A stretch of DNA of 64,000 nt from Candidatus Aminicenantes bacterium UBA2190. GTDB lineage: Bacteria; Acidobacteriota; Aminicenantia; UBA2199. Shown here piece after piece: positions 1 to 8,423 of this stretch; within the stretch, counting starts at the first letter, position 1, and each line of letters opens with the position of its first letter. Below the pieces are notes generated by a model. It was not told the DNA's origin. It made no database searches and was given only the letters and a program-made list of their open reading frames with translations. The position numbers and the translations under genes are program-made. The stretch covers positions 1-64,000 of the forward strand of contig DCVK01000037.1 in assembly GCA_002335385.1 (NCBI GenBank), given 5' to 3'.

Positions 1-19
1 AAACTTTATTAGGACAGTA

Positions 20-180
20 GTGAATCCCAAATCACAAATTCCAATTTCCAAACAAGCACCAAATTCCAATAACCAAATGACCAAAACAAGATTAATTCCA
101 TGCAAGGAGCTTTCGTTTTGGAAATTGGAATTTGGAATTTGTTTGTGATTTGGTGCTTGGGATTTGGAATTTAAGTCCCA
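20..180. repeat. AT-rich degenerate heptamer repeat, imperfect inverted repeat
   Basis: The left half is made of units like CCAAATC/CCAATTT and the right half of units like GGAATTT/GATTTGG, about 7 bp apart, so the two halves are imperfect inverted copies. No coding potential is seen. The same family recurs near 15079-15120. The whole 1-278 stretch, downstream of tonB, holds only repeats. Confidence 0.6.
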
Positions 181-227
181 TCAATACCTTATCTTCCGCC
201 GTCTGCCGTCAACCAAGTACTCTTTTC

Positions 228-262
228 TTTCAACATCGAACATCGAACGTCGAACGTCGAAC
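228..262 (-). repeat. Heptamer tandem repeat (GTTCGAY family), 5 units
   Basis: Read on the minus strand there are five 7-bp units, GTTCGAC x2, GTTCGAT x2 and a terminal GTTGAAA followed by GAAAAG. The array at 11598-11667 has the same units and the same terminal unit in the opposite orientation. It lies just downstream of the tonB stop codon. Confidence 0.7.
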
Positions 263-278
263 TTCTGGCTTCGCAGTT

Positions 279-1040
279 CTATTGGAAGGTCAGGCCGAAC
301 GTTATGGAGACGGTGAAATAGATCGGCCGCGGAATGCCGTCGACGACGTAGGGCTCGTACACCCACTGGCGCACCGCCGCCAGCGCCGCCTGGTGGAAAA
401 CGGGATGGCCGCTGATGATGCGCGCCCGGCTGACGAGGCCGTAGACATCGGTCATGGCCTCGACGATCACCACCCCCTGCAGCCGGTTGGCGAAAGCTTC
501 CTGGGGATACTCCGGCTTGACCTCGCGCAGCAGCTTGGGGACTTTCTTGCCCGAGACGAAGAAAGGCTGCTCCGTGGGCATCTCGCCGCCCAGCACGCCG
601 CCCAGCACGCCGCCGATGACGCCGCCTTCCACGCCGCCCTCCACGCCGCCGATGACGCCCCAGGGGACGCCGCCCTCGACGCCGAAGTCGCTGCCCTCGT
701 CCTCCTCGATCGTGACCGGCACCTCGATGGGGGCGATCAGCCTGCCGAAGATGACGGGCGGCTTCACTTCATTTTTTTCGGCAGCGGACTTGGAAACACC
801 CGCCCCCCTTCTCCGGCCCAGGGGCGGCGGCGGGGGCGGCGGCGGCGCCGGCAGCGGCGGGACGACGATGAGCACGTTGGTCACCTGGATCTCGGGAAGG
901 TCGGATTCGGCCATCAGCAGCGGGAACAGCACCAGGGCGGCGACGGCCAGGAGATGGACGAGCAGGGAGATGGGCAGCAGCAGCCAGCGTCGGCCGCGCG
1001 CCGGCTTGTCATCGGGATCGAGCAGCGATTCATCCAGCAT
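279..1040 (-). CDS. tonB: Energy transducer TonB with GGVx tetrapeptide repeats
   Basis: TonB couples the inner-membrane proton-motive force to outer-membrane TonB-dependent receptors. The 253-residue product has an N-terminal membrane anchor (about residues 18-40), a proline-rich stretch with an unbroken run of nine prolines near 70, and a C-terminal TonB domain (about 165-250) with the typical YPQEA and VRQWVYEP motifs. Between them lies a run of Gly-Gly-Val-X units (about 120-150), a low-complexity spacer probably spanning the periplasm. The ATG at 1040 is chosen over an upstream TTG because GAGG lies 6 nt before it. It is last in a minus-strand group with the sulfatase-like and M1 peptidase genes. 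No ExbB or ExbD gene is in the window. It probably serves the four receptors downstream, but that pairing is inferred. Confidence 0.88.
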   Translation of the reverse strand: MLDESLLDPDDKPARGRRWLLLPISLLVHLLAVAALVLFPLLMAESDLPEIQVTNVLIVVPPLPAPPPPPPPPLGRRRGAGVSKSAAEKNEVKPPVIFGRLIAPIEVPVTIEEDEGSDFGVEGGVPWGVIGGVEGGVEGGVIGGVLGGVLGGEMPTEQPFFVSGKKVPKLLREVKPEYPQEAFANRLQGVVIVEAMTDVYGLVSRARIISGHPVFHQAALAAVRQWVYEPYVVDGIPRPIYFTVSITFGLTFQ

Positions 1041-1129
1041 TACCAACCTCGTTGCGTTCGGGTCGTTTCCATGGATGGAATACGTTAGGATACCTCATTT
1101 CGCCGGGAAAATCCAGCGCCCGCCGGCCT

Positions 1130-3526
1130 TCAGCGTTCGAGCTCCGCGATCAGGGCGTCCAGCTCCAGCCGCTCCCGGGGCCCCAGGTTCGCGGCATGCG
1201 CATCCCTGAAACGGGAGAGCGCGGCGAGCGCCTCGTCCTTGCGCCCGGAATTGGCCAGGGCAAAGGCCAGGTTGAAATGGGCGTTGACGGAGACCGGTTG
1301 CAGCGCGATCAACCGCGCAAAATCCTCCGCGGCCCGGTCGTTCTCTCCCAGCGCCATGCGCACGGCGCCACGGCCGTCGTAGGCAGCGGCCAGGTCCGGG
1401 TCCAGGCTCAAAGCGCGGTCGAAGCATGCCAGCGCCGCCGGCAGACGGGCGCGATCACCATCCTTCTGGAACAGGGTGTAGTGGACGATCCCCAGGTTGA
1501 AACGGGCCATGGCATGGCGGCCGTCCAGGCGCACCGCCTCCTGGAAATGGGCCAAGGCGGCGGCGAGATCGCCGCGGCGCGCCGCCATGGTTCCTAGCTG
1601 CACCCGGGCCCCGACGCGGCGCGGCTCGCTGCGCAGGACTTCCTCCAGGAGCGCACGCGCCTCGTCCAGCCGGTTGCCAGCCAACAGTGCCTTGGCTTTC
1701 TCCTCCATGCCATCCAGCCGCTCCGCCGCGGGGGAAACCGATGCCATCTCGGCCAATACATCCTGCAAGCGGGTGTTCTGCGGCTCGAGTTCCTGCGCCT
1801 GCCGGTAAAACTCGCCGGCCTCCGCCGCCTGGCCCTCGCGGCGGGCCATGTCCCCCAAAAGGATCAGGGCGGCGGCAAACCGCGGGTTGGCCTTCACGAC
1901 CTCGCGGCACAGTTCGCCTGCCCGCGCCGACTCGCCGCGGGCGGCGAGTTCATTGGCCAGGATCATCTTGAACGATTCAAGGTCGGGAAATGCCGCGCGT
2001 CCCTTCTCCAGCACAGCCAGCGCCTCCTCGGTGCGGCCGGCGCTTTTCTCGAGCGTGAACTCCAGCTCGAACAGGCCGGGCAGCACGGCACCGGGGTGAT
2101 CGGCGCGGACGGCGTCGAGACCGGCCTGCGCCTCGCGGAGACGGCCGGCCTTGGCCTTCTCCTTCAGCGTCTCCACCCGGACATACAGGGCCAGCCCGTG
2201 CTTGGGGTCGATCAGCTCACTGGAAGCGGCCGCGGCGGGAGTGATATAGCCCAGTGTCTTCAGGCTGGCGATATCGTCGGCGCTGAGCCGGCGGCGGCCC
2301 GCGCCGGCGGCGGAGGCATGGTCGACAAGGAAGCGGCGCAGCCGTCCGTCGAGCTGCCGCGCCAGCATGTTCTTTTTCTTATAGAGATTGTCCCTCTCGC
2401 CGGCGTCGTGTCCCAGGTCGTAGAGCTCGGGCTCGATCAGCGAGATGTACTTGTGCTCATCGACGATCAGGCCCGTGATCGGCGCCCAGTGGTTGGCCTC
2501 CAGGCCGAAGCGGCTCTCGAAGTAGACGTCCCGTTGCCCCGCTTCTGCCCTGCCGGCAATGAGGCCGTGAAAGCTCCTGCCCTGGACGGTCTCCGGGCAG
2601 GGGATCCCCAGGTAATGCAGGATCGAGGGCATGACGTCCACCAGGCTGACGCGAACGTCGATCTTGCCGCCGCCGGGGATGCGGGGGGGATAGCGCAGGA
2701 TGAGCGGCACCTTCAGGCTCTCCTCGTAACAGAATATCCCGTGGCCGAACTCGCCGTGCTCGCCGAACGCCTCCCCATGGTCGCCGGCGACGACGATGAG
2801 CGTGCGCTCCAACAGCCCTTTCTCCTCGAGGCGGCGCAGCACCCGGCCCAGGTGCAGGTCCACATAGGCGACCTCCCCCTCATGGCGCAGCCTTTCGCTG
2901 GCGGCGAACCTGGCGTCCACCTCGGGGTGGACCCGGTAGGGGCTGTGCGGATCGTAAAAATGGAGCCAGGCGAAGAAGCGCCGCTGGTGGTGGCCCTCCA
3001 GCCAGGCCGAGAACTTGCCGCTGATCTCGTCGGCGGGCGCCTCGTCGTGGAAATTGAGGGCCACCTGCTGCTGGCGGAAGCCCTCGTCGTACAGGGCGAA
3101 GCCCTGATTCAAGCCGAATTTGCCCAGCAGCGTGAACGAGGCGATGAAGGCCGAGTTGAGAAAACCGTTCGCGTTCAGCAGTTCGGCCAGGGTGGTTTCC
3201 GTTGCCGGCAGGAAATAGCTCCCGTTGTTGCGCACCTGGTGCGCCGGCGGGTAGCGTCCGGTGAACAGCGAGCAATGGGAGGGCAGGGTCAAGGGGACCG
3301 CCGCGTAGCTGTTGCGGAACATGACCCCCTCCCGCGCCAGGCGGTCGAGGTTCGGAGTGCAGGCGTCGCGGTTGCCGTAGGCGCCGATGCTGTCGGCGCG
3401 CGTGGTGTCCAGGGTGATGACCAGCAAATTGAAGGGAATGGTTTCCCGGCGGCGGCAGCCGCCGGCCCCGGCAATTGCCAGGGCCAGGCAGGCCAGCAGG
3501 AACCTGCGAAAAGGCAGCGAGTTCAC
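1130..3526 (-). CDS. Sulfatase/alkaline-phosphatase superfamily lipoprotein with TPR tail
   Basis: The 798-residue product starts at GTG and has a lipobox-like signal (AGAGGC, Cys about 24). The superfamily domain (about 33-370) keeps the metal-binding Asp in ITLDTTRAD and the DHGE and HGEFGHG motifs. The nucleophile site reads TLPSH instead of the sulfatase C/S-x-P-x-R, so Thr takes the place of the formylglycine precursor and His that of Arg. It therefore should not need formylglycine maturation and may be a phosphatase or transferase rather than a sulfatase. Residues about 420-795 are TPR-like helical repeats, suggesting protein-protein contact. It lies 43 nt after the M1 peptidase gene, probably in the same transcript. 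The substrate is unknown. Confidence 0.85.
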   Translation of the reverse strand: MNSLPFRRFLLACLALAIAGAGGCRRRETIPFNLLVITLDTTRADSIGAYGNRDACTPNLDRLAREGVMFRNSYAAVPLTLPSHCSLFTGRYPPAHQVRNNGSYFLPATETTLAELLNANGFLNSAFIASFTLLGKFGLNQGFALYDEGFRQQQVALNFHDEAPADEISGKFSAWLEGHHQRRFFAWLHFYDPHSPYRVHPEVDARFAASERLRHEGEVAYVDLHLGRVLRRLEEKGLLERTLIVVAGDHGEAFGEHGEFGHGIFCYEESLKVPLILRYPPRIPGGGKIDVRVSLVDVMPSILHYLGIPCPETVQGRSFHGLIAGRAEAGQRDVYFESRFGLEANHWAPITGLIVDEHKYISLIEPELYDLGHDAGERDNLYKKKNMLARQLDGRLRRFLVDHASAAGAGRRRLSADDIASLKTLGYITPAAAASSELIDPKHGLALYVRVETLKEKAKAGRLREAQAGLDAVRADHPGAVLPGLFELEFTLEKSAGRTEEALAVLEKGRAAFPDLESFKMILANELAARGESARAGELCREVVKANPRFAAALILLGDMARREGQAAEAGEFYRQAQELEPQNTRLQDVLAEMASVSPAAERLDGMEEKAKALLAGNRLDEARALLEEVLRSEPRRVGARVQLGTMAARRGDLAAALAHFQEAVRLDGRHAMARFNLGIVHYTLFQKDGDRARLPAALACFDRALSLDPDLAAAYDGRGAVRMALGENDRAAEDFARLIALQPVSVNAHFNLAFALANSGRKDEALAALSRFRDAHAANLGPRERLELDALIAELER

Positions 3527-3569
3527 GCTGAGATTCTAGCACATCCCCGCGGCCCTGGCCAGGCTGCGG

Positions 3570-5972
3570 CTATTGCGGCTGCAACTCGACGGGGGCGACC
3601 GGCGCGTCGATCTGGAGCGACAGGATGGGGGTGTTCTCGAATATCCTGAACTTCTGGGTGCGCTCCTCGACGATGAGCGTGCGCGTGTACTTGCCGTCGG
3701 CGCAGGTCACGCGCACGGTGACCGGGAACACGAAGTCGCTGTCGGCCTGGGTGAAGGTGATCTCGGCGTCCTGGCCGCTGATGACGGCCTGGTAGCGGAC
3801 CTTGGGCAGCTTGCGCGAATAGACCCAGCCGTTGAAGAATTTCTGCAGCCGCTCCTCTCCCCGGCTGACGTGCTGGATGAAGCGGGAGCTGGCCAGGCTC
3901 TGGTACTTGAAGTCGGCCAGCACCCGGCGCAGGCGCTGCAGCAGCTCCTCTTCGCCCAGCATCTCCTTGAGCATCAGGAAGATCAGCGCCGACTTGTTGT
4001 AGACGATGCTCTGGAACGCGTGCAGGTCCTCCGTGAGGTTGGCGATGCGCCGGCCGTAGATGACCGGACCGGCGTCGTTCTTGCGCGCCACCCAGCGCTT
4101 GGAGGCGGTCAGGATCCTGCGGTAGGCGCCGGCGCTCAGCGTGTTCTCCAGGTAGAACAGGGTGGCGAACTGCGCCAGCCCCTCGGTGAGCCACTGGTCC
4201 TGGTAGGTCTTCCAGGAGACGACGCCACCCCACCACTGGTGGGCCAGCTCATGGATCAGGTTGTCGCGGTTGACGTCCCCGAACACCACCGGGCTGTCGC
4301 CCCGCAGCCGCCGCACCATGCTTACGTCATCATCGATGAGGGTGGATTCCAGCAGGTTGAAGATCACAAAGCCCTGGTGGCTCAAGCCGCCGAAGTCATG
4401 CCAGCGCCGCAGCAGCAGGTTCACTTCCGGGACCTCCAGGGGCCCGAATTTTTCGAACAGGAAGTCGGCGTAGCCCTGGATCGCCGCGGCGGAGTAGGAG
4501 TCCCGGAGCCGGAGCCGCGGGGTGCCGAAGACCTGCAGCGGCAGCGGCCCGCTCAGGGTCGCCAGCTTGGCGAACCCGCCGCAGACCAGCGCCACGCCTT
4601 TGCTGCCCTGGCTCTCGAAGATGAACTCGTTGTGCTCGCCCACCCGCTGCCGCGAGCGCAGGCTGCCCGATGCCAGGCACTCCATGGAGGCGGGCAGCGT
4701 CACCCGCAGCCGGTTCCTGAAGAAGTGCTGGCCGGGGTTTGGATAAAAGTTCTGGTCGCGGTCCAGCACGTAGAAGCGGTCGATCTTCTTGTCATGGCGC
4801 CCGCGCAGCAGCGTGACCTTGGCCAGGTCACCGCCCTCGCCGCCGGAGGCGACGGTCCCGGCATAATAGAAGCTGAACTTGTTGAGCTCCTCGCCCAGGA
4901 GGTAATAGGTGTCGTCGCGGCGGAACAGCTGCAGCTCGTGCTGCAGCGACCGGCCAAAGCCCTTGACGGTCAGCCCGGGGTGGAGGTTGACCGTCTTGAC
5001 GCTCGAAGGCTCCTTGAAGTTGAGGACCGAGGTCGCCGACATGAAGCCGGCCTGGGGGTTGAGGAACAGGTTCAGCTGCAGGTTCTCCAGCTCGTCGACC
5101 CCCTGCTGGCTGAACTTGAGTCCCTTGACGGCGTTGTAATTCAGGTAGAACTTGTCCTCCGGCATCAGCACCAGGCTGGTGTCGGGCGAGATGCTGCTGT
5201 TGAAGATATAGCGGAATTGGGAGCGGCCCGGCTTGTGGAAAAAGATGGCGCCGTTGAAATCGGCGGCGAAGGGGAAAAACCACAATTCATTGATCAGCGA
5301 GACAGGCATGCCCCAGCGCTCCTGGAACACCTTGTACAGGGTCCGGACCTCTTCGTCGGAAGGCGCCACGCTGGGCTCGGGGGGGGCAAGCCCGGCCAAC
5401 AGCTCTTCGGGGCGGCTGACGACGAAGACGCCGGAGCGGGCCTCGCGGACCAGCGTATCGCTGCGTTCCAGCGCCTGCAGCGTCAGTTGTTCCTCCTCGG
5501 ATTCGGGGCGGATGCGGAACTCCCATTCGCCACTGAACAGGAACACATTGCCCATGGGCATGGCGCGGTAGAGGAAGCCTTTCCTGAAGTGGATCTCGGC
5601 GTCGCCCATGCGCCAGCGGCGGTCGGCGACGGCATAGCGGGAGAAGGAACGGATGAAATACAGGGGCTTGATGGTGCGCTTCAGCGCCAGGCGGCGGTAG
5701 CGGCCATTCTCCAGCTCGTAGGACAGTTCGCCGATCTCGGCGAAATCGCGGAAGCGGGCGAAGAACATCAGGTTGTTCGAGCGCAGCAGGGTGAAGCCGA
5801 CCTGCTGGCACTCCTGAAAATAATCGGCCAGCAGGCGGTGCGAGTCGTCGTCGAAGCGCGCGGCCAATGCCGGCCAGTCCTTGGCGCGGACGGCCTCTTC
5901 CAGCGGCTCGGCAGCGAACGCCGGCAGCGCGGCACAGGCGGCCAGCAGCAGGGCCAGAAGTCGCAGTTTCAT
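3570..5972 (-). CDS. M1-family zinc metallopeptidase, exported
   Basis: The 800-residue product has an N-terminal signal peptide ending near FAAEP. The zinc site is the gluzincin pattern HELAH, 18 residues, then Glu (WLTEGLAQF), near residues 590-620. This is the diagnostic HEXXH-x18-E of the M1 aminopeptidase family. A clear GAMEN exopeptidase motif is not visible in the expected place, so aminopeptidase specificity is uncertain. The long N-terminal half is beta-rich, as in M1 proteins. The ATG at 5972 is preferred to one 9 nt upstream because it directly starts the signal peptide. The gene heads the minus-strand group leading to tonB and is divergent from the GWxTD lipoprotein gene, with overlapping promoters. 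Likely role: periplasmic peptide degradation. Confidence 0.87.
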   Translation of the reverse strand: MKLRLLALLLAACAALPAFAAEPLEEAVRAKDWPALAARFDDDSHRLLADYFQECQQVGFTLLRSNNLMFFARFRDFAEIGELSYELENGRYRRLALKRTIKPLYFIRSFSRYAVADRRWRMGDAEIHFRKGFLYRAMPMGNVFLFSGEWEFRIRPESEEEQLTLQALERSDTLVREARSGVFVVSRPEELLAGLAPPEPSVAPSDEEVRTLYKVFQERWGMPVSLINELWFFPFAADFNGAIFFHKPGRSQFRYIFNSSISPDTSLVLMPEDKFYLNYNAVKGLKFSQQGVDELENLQLNLFLNPQAGFMSATSVLNFKEPSSVKTVNLHPGLTVKGFGRSLQHELQLFRRDDTYYLLGEELNKFSFYYAGTVASGGEGGDLAKVTLLRGRHDKKIDRFYVLDRDQNFYPNPGQHFFRNRLRVTLPASMECLASGSLRSRQRVGEHNEFIFESQGSKGVALVCGGFAKLATLSGPLPLQVFGTPRLRLRDSYSAAAIQGYADFLFEKFGPLEVPEVNLLLRRWHDFGGLSHQGFVIFNLLESTLIDDDVSMVRRLRGDSPVVFGDVNRDNLIHELAHQWWGGVVSWKTYQDQWLTEGLAQFATLFYLENTLSAGAYRRILTASKRWVARKNDAGPVIYGRRIANLTEDLHAFQSIVYNKSALIFLMLKEMLGEEELLQRLRRVLADFKYQSLASSRFIQHVSRGEERLQKFFNGWVYSRKLPKVRYQAVISGQDAEITFTQADSDFVFPVTVRVTCADGKYTRTLIVEERTQKFRIFENTPILSLQIDAPVAPVELQPQ

Positions 5973-5990
5973 GGGCACCATTGTAACCCT

Positions 5991-6028
5991 TTGCAGAAAT
6001 AAATAAAATATGTTAGAATATATTTCAA
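5991..6028. promoter_or_regulatory. Overlapping divergent sigma-70-type promoters
   Basis: On the plus strand TTGCAG (5991-5996), 17 bp, TAGAAT (6014-6019) serves the GWxTD gene. On the minus strand TTGAAA (6028-6023), 17 bp, TATTTA (6005-6000) can serve the M1 peptidase gene. The two overlap, so transcription in one direction may compete with the other. The plus promoter rules out the ATG at 6010 as the start. Confidence 0.6.
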
Positions 6029-6045
6029 GAATCCGGCGAGATCAA

Positions 6046-6996
6046 ATGAAGAAAAAACGATCCACCTTCCCCGCGGCGACCCGCTCGGGCAGGAACGCCC
6101 TGCAGCTGGCCGGCAGCACCCTGCTGCTGCTGTCCCTGGCCGCCTGCGCGACGAAAGGCAAGGCGGTGCGCGGCATGTCGCCCGATGACCGGCAGTTCCT
6201 TTCCGAGGTGCGCTACGTCATCACCAAGAAGGAAAGCAAGCTGTTCAAGAGCACTCCGCCCGCGGAGCGCGCGCAGTTCATCGACGAGTTCTGGAAAGTG
6301 CGCGATCCCGACCCCTCCACCGCGGAGAACGAGTTTCGCGACGAATACTACCGCCGCATCGACGAGGCCAATCGCCTGTTCCGCGAGGGCAGCGCCGGCT
6401 GGCTGAGCGACCGCGGCCGCATTTTCATCCTGCTGGGCGAGCCCGACCGCCGCGACACCTACCCCAGCGGCTACAGCTTCTACGAGCCGCCGGTGGAGAT
6501 CTGGCTCTACGGCATGTTCCCCATCATCTTCGTCGATTCCGGGCGCGAGGGCATCTACAAGCTCGATCCGACCAGCGCCCGCCGCCTCAGCATGATCAAC
6601 GTCGCCCAGATGCAGCTGAAGCCGAAGGGCATCGAGCGCAAGGCCCGCCTCTTCGACTTCACGCTGACCTTCCGGGCGACCGGCCCGGGCAGCGCCGTGC
6701 TGGTCATGGAGGTCCCCTACCGGGTGACCAACCTGATCCAGGATGACGCGAGCGGCGCCTACAGGACCCAGCTCAAGCTGGCGGTGAGCGTCAGTGATGG
6801 TGAGGGGAAAAAAGTCCTGGAGCAGGAAGAAACGCGCCCGCTATCCGTCTCACCGGACATGCTGGCCGATTTGGGCAAGGACCTGGTGCTGGAATTCGCC
6901 ATCGAGCTTCCCGCCGGCGGCTATACCGCCCTGGTGGTCCTGGAGAACAGCGCCGATGGCAGCCAGGCCCGCAGAGAGATCCAGTTCAAACTGTAG
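6046..6996 (+). CDS. GWxTD-domain lipoprotein
   Basis: The 316-residue product has a charged N terminus, a hydrophobic segment and a lipobox SLAAC (Cys about 34), so it should be a lipidated envelope protein. The family motif is seen as GWLSDRGRIFILLGEPD (about 118-134), where the usual GWxTD has Ser in place of Thr. The FIDEFWKVRDPDPST and NEFRDEYYRRI blocks before it are also typical of the family. GWxTD proteins are common in Acidobacteriota and Bacteroidota, but their biochemical function is not established. The second half is beta-rich. ATG 6046 is chosen because the upstream ATG lies inside the promoter. The next gene follows after 18 nt, so they form an operon. A second, larger GWxTD protein is encoded at 16456-18513. 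Confidence 0.85.
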   Translation: MKKKRSTFPAATRSGRNALQLAGSTLLLLSLAACATKGKAVRGMSPDDRQFLSEVRYVITKKESKLFKSTPPAERAQFIDEFWKVRDPDPSTAENEFRDEYYRRIDEANRLFREGSAGWLSDRGRIFILLGEPDRRDTYPSGYSFYEPPVEIWLYGMFPIIFVDSGREGIYKLDPTSARRLSMINVAQMQLKPKGIERKARLFDFTLTFRATGPGSAVLVMEVPYRVTNLIQDDASGAYRTQLKLAVSVSDGEGKKVLEQEETRPLSVSPDMLADLGKDLVLEFAIELPAGGYTALVVLENSADGSQARREIQFKL

Positions 6997-7014
6997 ATCA
7001 CAAGGAGAAATAAA

Positions 7015-8022
7015 ATGAACATCAAGAAATTCTTCGTCCCGGCGCTGGCCATCCTGATCTTCGCCGCCCTGCCGCTGGCCGCCCAGCAGCCGTTCTTCAT
7101 CCCCTCCCAGGTCACTGCCGTGATGGACGCCGGCCTGGCGCAGAAGCAGGCGCGCGCCGACATTCCCATGAGCTACCTGAACACCCTCTACCTGCCCGCG
7201 CAGCAGGGCCAGGTCTACCCGGTCTTCCTGTTCCAGCTGAAGAACGCCGACCTCGGCTTCGCCGCCGCGACGGACAATCCCGCCCTGCTCAAGGCCGAGC
7301 ATCTCGTGTTCACCCGCGTCTACCGCCTGGGCGCCGGCGCCGCGCCCGCCATCGTCAAGGAGCGCAACGCCCGCCTCAGCCTGGAGGAGGCGCAGGCGAC
7401 GTTCCAGCCCGAAGCCCTGAACTATTATTCCATCGCCGGCGACATCTTTCCGGCCGGCGACTACCTGCTGGTCCTGGCCCTGGCCACTCCCGACTACGCC
7501 AGGATCGCCACCGCCTACGTCGACTTCACCCTCCCCGATCTGACGCAACTGAAGGACAAGCTGGTCACCACGCCGGTCTTCTCCGTCATCGACCTGCAGA
7601 TGCTGCCCACGGCCGAGACCAAGATGATCGTCCACAAGAACTCCTTCGTCTACAACACCCTGCTGCTCTCCCCCAAGGTGGTCAACGAGTTCAAGGCCAG
7701 CGAGAACCTCGACCTGTTCTATTTCATCATGGGCGGGACCGCCGACCCGGCCACCAACGCCCTCGACCTGCAGATCACCTACAAGTTCAAGAAGGAAGGC
7801 CAGGAGGTCAACAAGCTGACGCCGCAGGCCGTTACCAGCCAGATCATCAGCCAACCCATCGACTTCACCTTCACCGAGATCACCAGGGACGCCAAGGGCA
7901 AGGAGACCGAACGCCAGCAGAAATTGCTCGAGCCCGGCGAATACGTCCTGGAGATCGAGATGCTGGACAAGGTCTCCAAAGCCAAGGGACTGCAGGAATT
8001 CAAGTTCAAGATCGTTCAGTAA
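7015..8022 (+). CDS. Exported protein of unknown function
   Basis: The 335-residue product has a clear signal peptide (Lys-rich start, hydrophobic core, cleavage near LAAQQP). The rest is a soluble protein with alternating beta-like strands and no transmembrane helices, and no motif that I recognise. It follows the GWxTD lipoprotein by 18 nt with an AAGGAG-type ribosome site, so the two are probably co-transcribed and may work together in the envelope. Codon use is as biased to C/G-ending codons as in receptor 1, suggesting substantial expression. It ends before a folded intergenic element that can act as terminator. Confidence 0.8.
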   Translation: MNIKKFFVPALAILIFAALPLAAQQPFFIPSQVTAVMDAGLAQKQARADIPMSYLNTLYLPAQQGQVYPVFLFQLKNADLGFAAATDNPALLKAEHLVFTRVYRLGAGAAPAIVKERNARLSLEEAQATFQPEALNYYSIAGDIFPAGDYLLVLALATPDYARIATAYVDFTLPDLTQLKDKLVTTPVFSVIDLQMLPTAETKMIVHKNSFVYNTLLLSPKVVNEFKASENLDLFYFIMGGTADPATNALDLQITYKFKKEGQEVNKLTPQAVTSQIISQPIDFTFTEITRDAKGKETERQQKLLEPGEYVLEIEMLDKVSKAKGLQEFKFKIVQ

Positions 8023-8033
8023 TCTTTCTCCCC

Positions 8034-8163
8034 ATGCCGGCCGGCTGGCTGCCAGCGGCCTATTCAAGCGGGGCGAACGGCCTCCCGGTCCGAAGGGACC
8101 GGGACGTCGGGATTCGCAGATCCCTCCAGCCGTAAAGCCGGGCGGTGCGGCCGGCATTTTTTT
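8034..8163 (+). other. Structured intergenic element with T-tract (terminator or small RNA)
   Basis: The outer arms ATGCCGGCC (from 8034) and GGCCGGCAT (before the T-tract near 8157) are perfectly complementary and enclose about 110 nt. Inside are a perfect 8-bp hairpin, CCCGGTCC-GAAG-GGACCGGG, and a 5-bp hairpin, GGGAT-TCGCAG-ATCCC. A run of seven T follows the closing arm. This is more complex than a simple terminator, so it may be a small RNA or riboswitch-like element, but I could not match it to a known RNA family. Confidence 0.5.
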
Positions 8164-8363
8164 ATCCTTCGTGCAGAGGATCCGCCGGTTACATTCTGTT
8201 TTTTGAATTACTATTCAATTTTTTGAATATTCGCGGCAACAAGAAACCGGCGGCCGCCGGGCAGCCGGCGCCGGCCGCGGACTCCTGCGGCAAAAGCCCT
8301 TACAATCAAGCATTTCCAGATCCATTTCCCCGGTTTTTCTTTCTCTCCGTCTCGGCTCAAAAA
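8164..8363. other. Upstream regulatory region of receptor 1
   Basis: This 200-bp non-coding stretch is unusually AT-rich in its first third and contains the palindromic element at 8213-8226 (ATTCAATTTTTTGA), which recurs upstream of receptors 3 and 4. No gene is seen. It probably holds activator or DNA-bending sites for the sigma-54 promoter. Confidence 0.45.
8213..8226. promoter_or_regulatory. Conserved ATTCAA-N4-TTGA upstream element
   Basis: It matches elements at 18725-18738 and 27094-27107 (ATTCAA-N4-TTGR). It resembles the IHF consensus WATCAANNNNTTR with one mismatch and is also a short palindrome, so it could be an IHF or an activator site. It lies about 140 bp before the sigma-54 promoter. 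Confidence 0.45.
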
Positions 8364-8378
8364 TGGCACGGTTCTTGC
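8364..8378 (+). promoter_or_regulatory. Sigma-54 (-24/-12) promoter of receptor 1
   Basis: TGGCACG-N4-TTGC is a full match to the RpoN consensus, with GG and GC exactly 12 bp apart. The predicted start of transcription is near 8390, giving a leader of about 35 nt that contains AAGGAGGAC before the ATG at 8424. Confidence 0.85.
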
Positions 8379-8423
8379 TTATTCTTTACTGTTTTGTCTA
8401 AAATCTAAAAGGAGGACAAACAG

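Noticed and set aside
132..1088. Long plus-strand open frames antisense to tonB and many other genes
   Set aside because: They are high-GC shadows with no ribosome site and skewed composition. The opposite strand has recognised domains in each case.
8034..8163. Match to a known riboswitch or 4.5S/SRP RNA
   Set aside because: I compared it by memory with SRP, c-di-GMP, cobalamin, ZTP and TPP signatures. Single fragments look similar (GGGACG, TAAAGCC), but no full motif fits.
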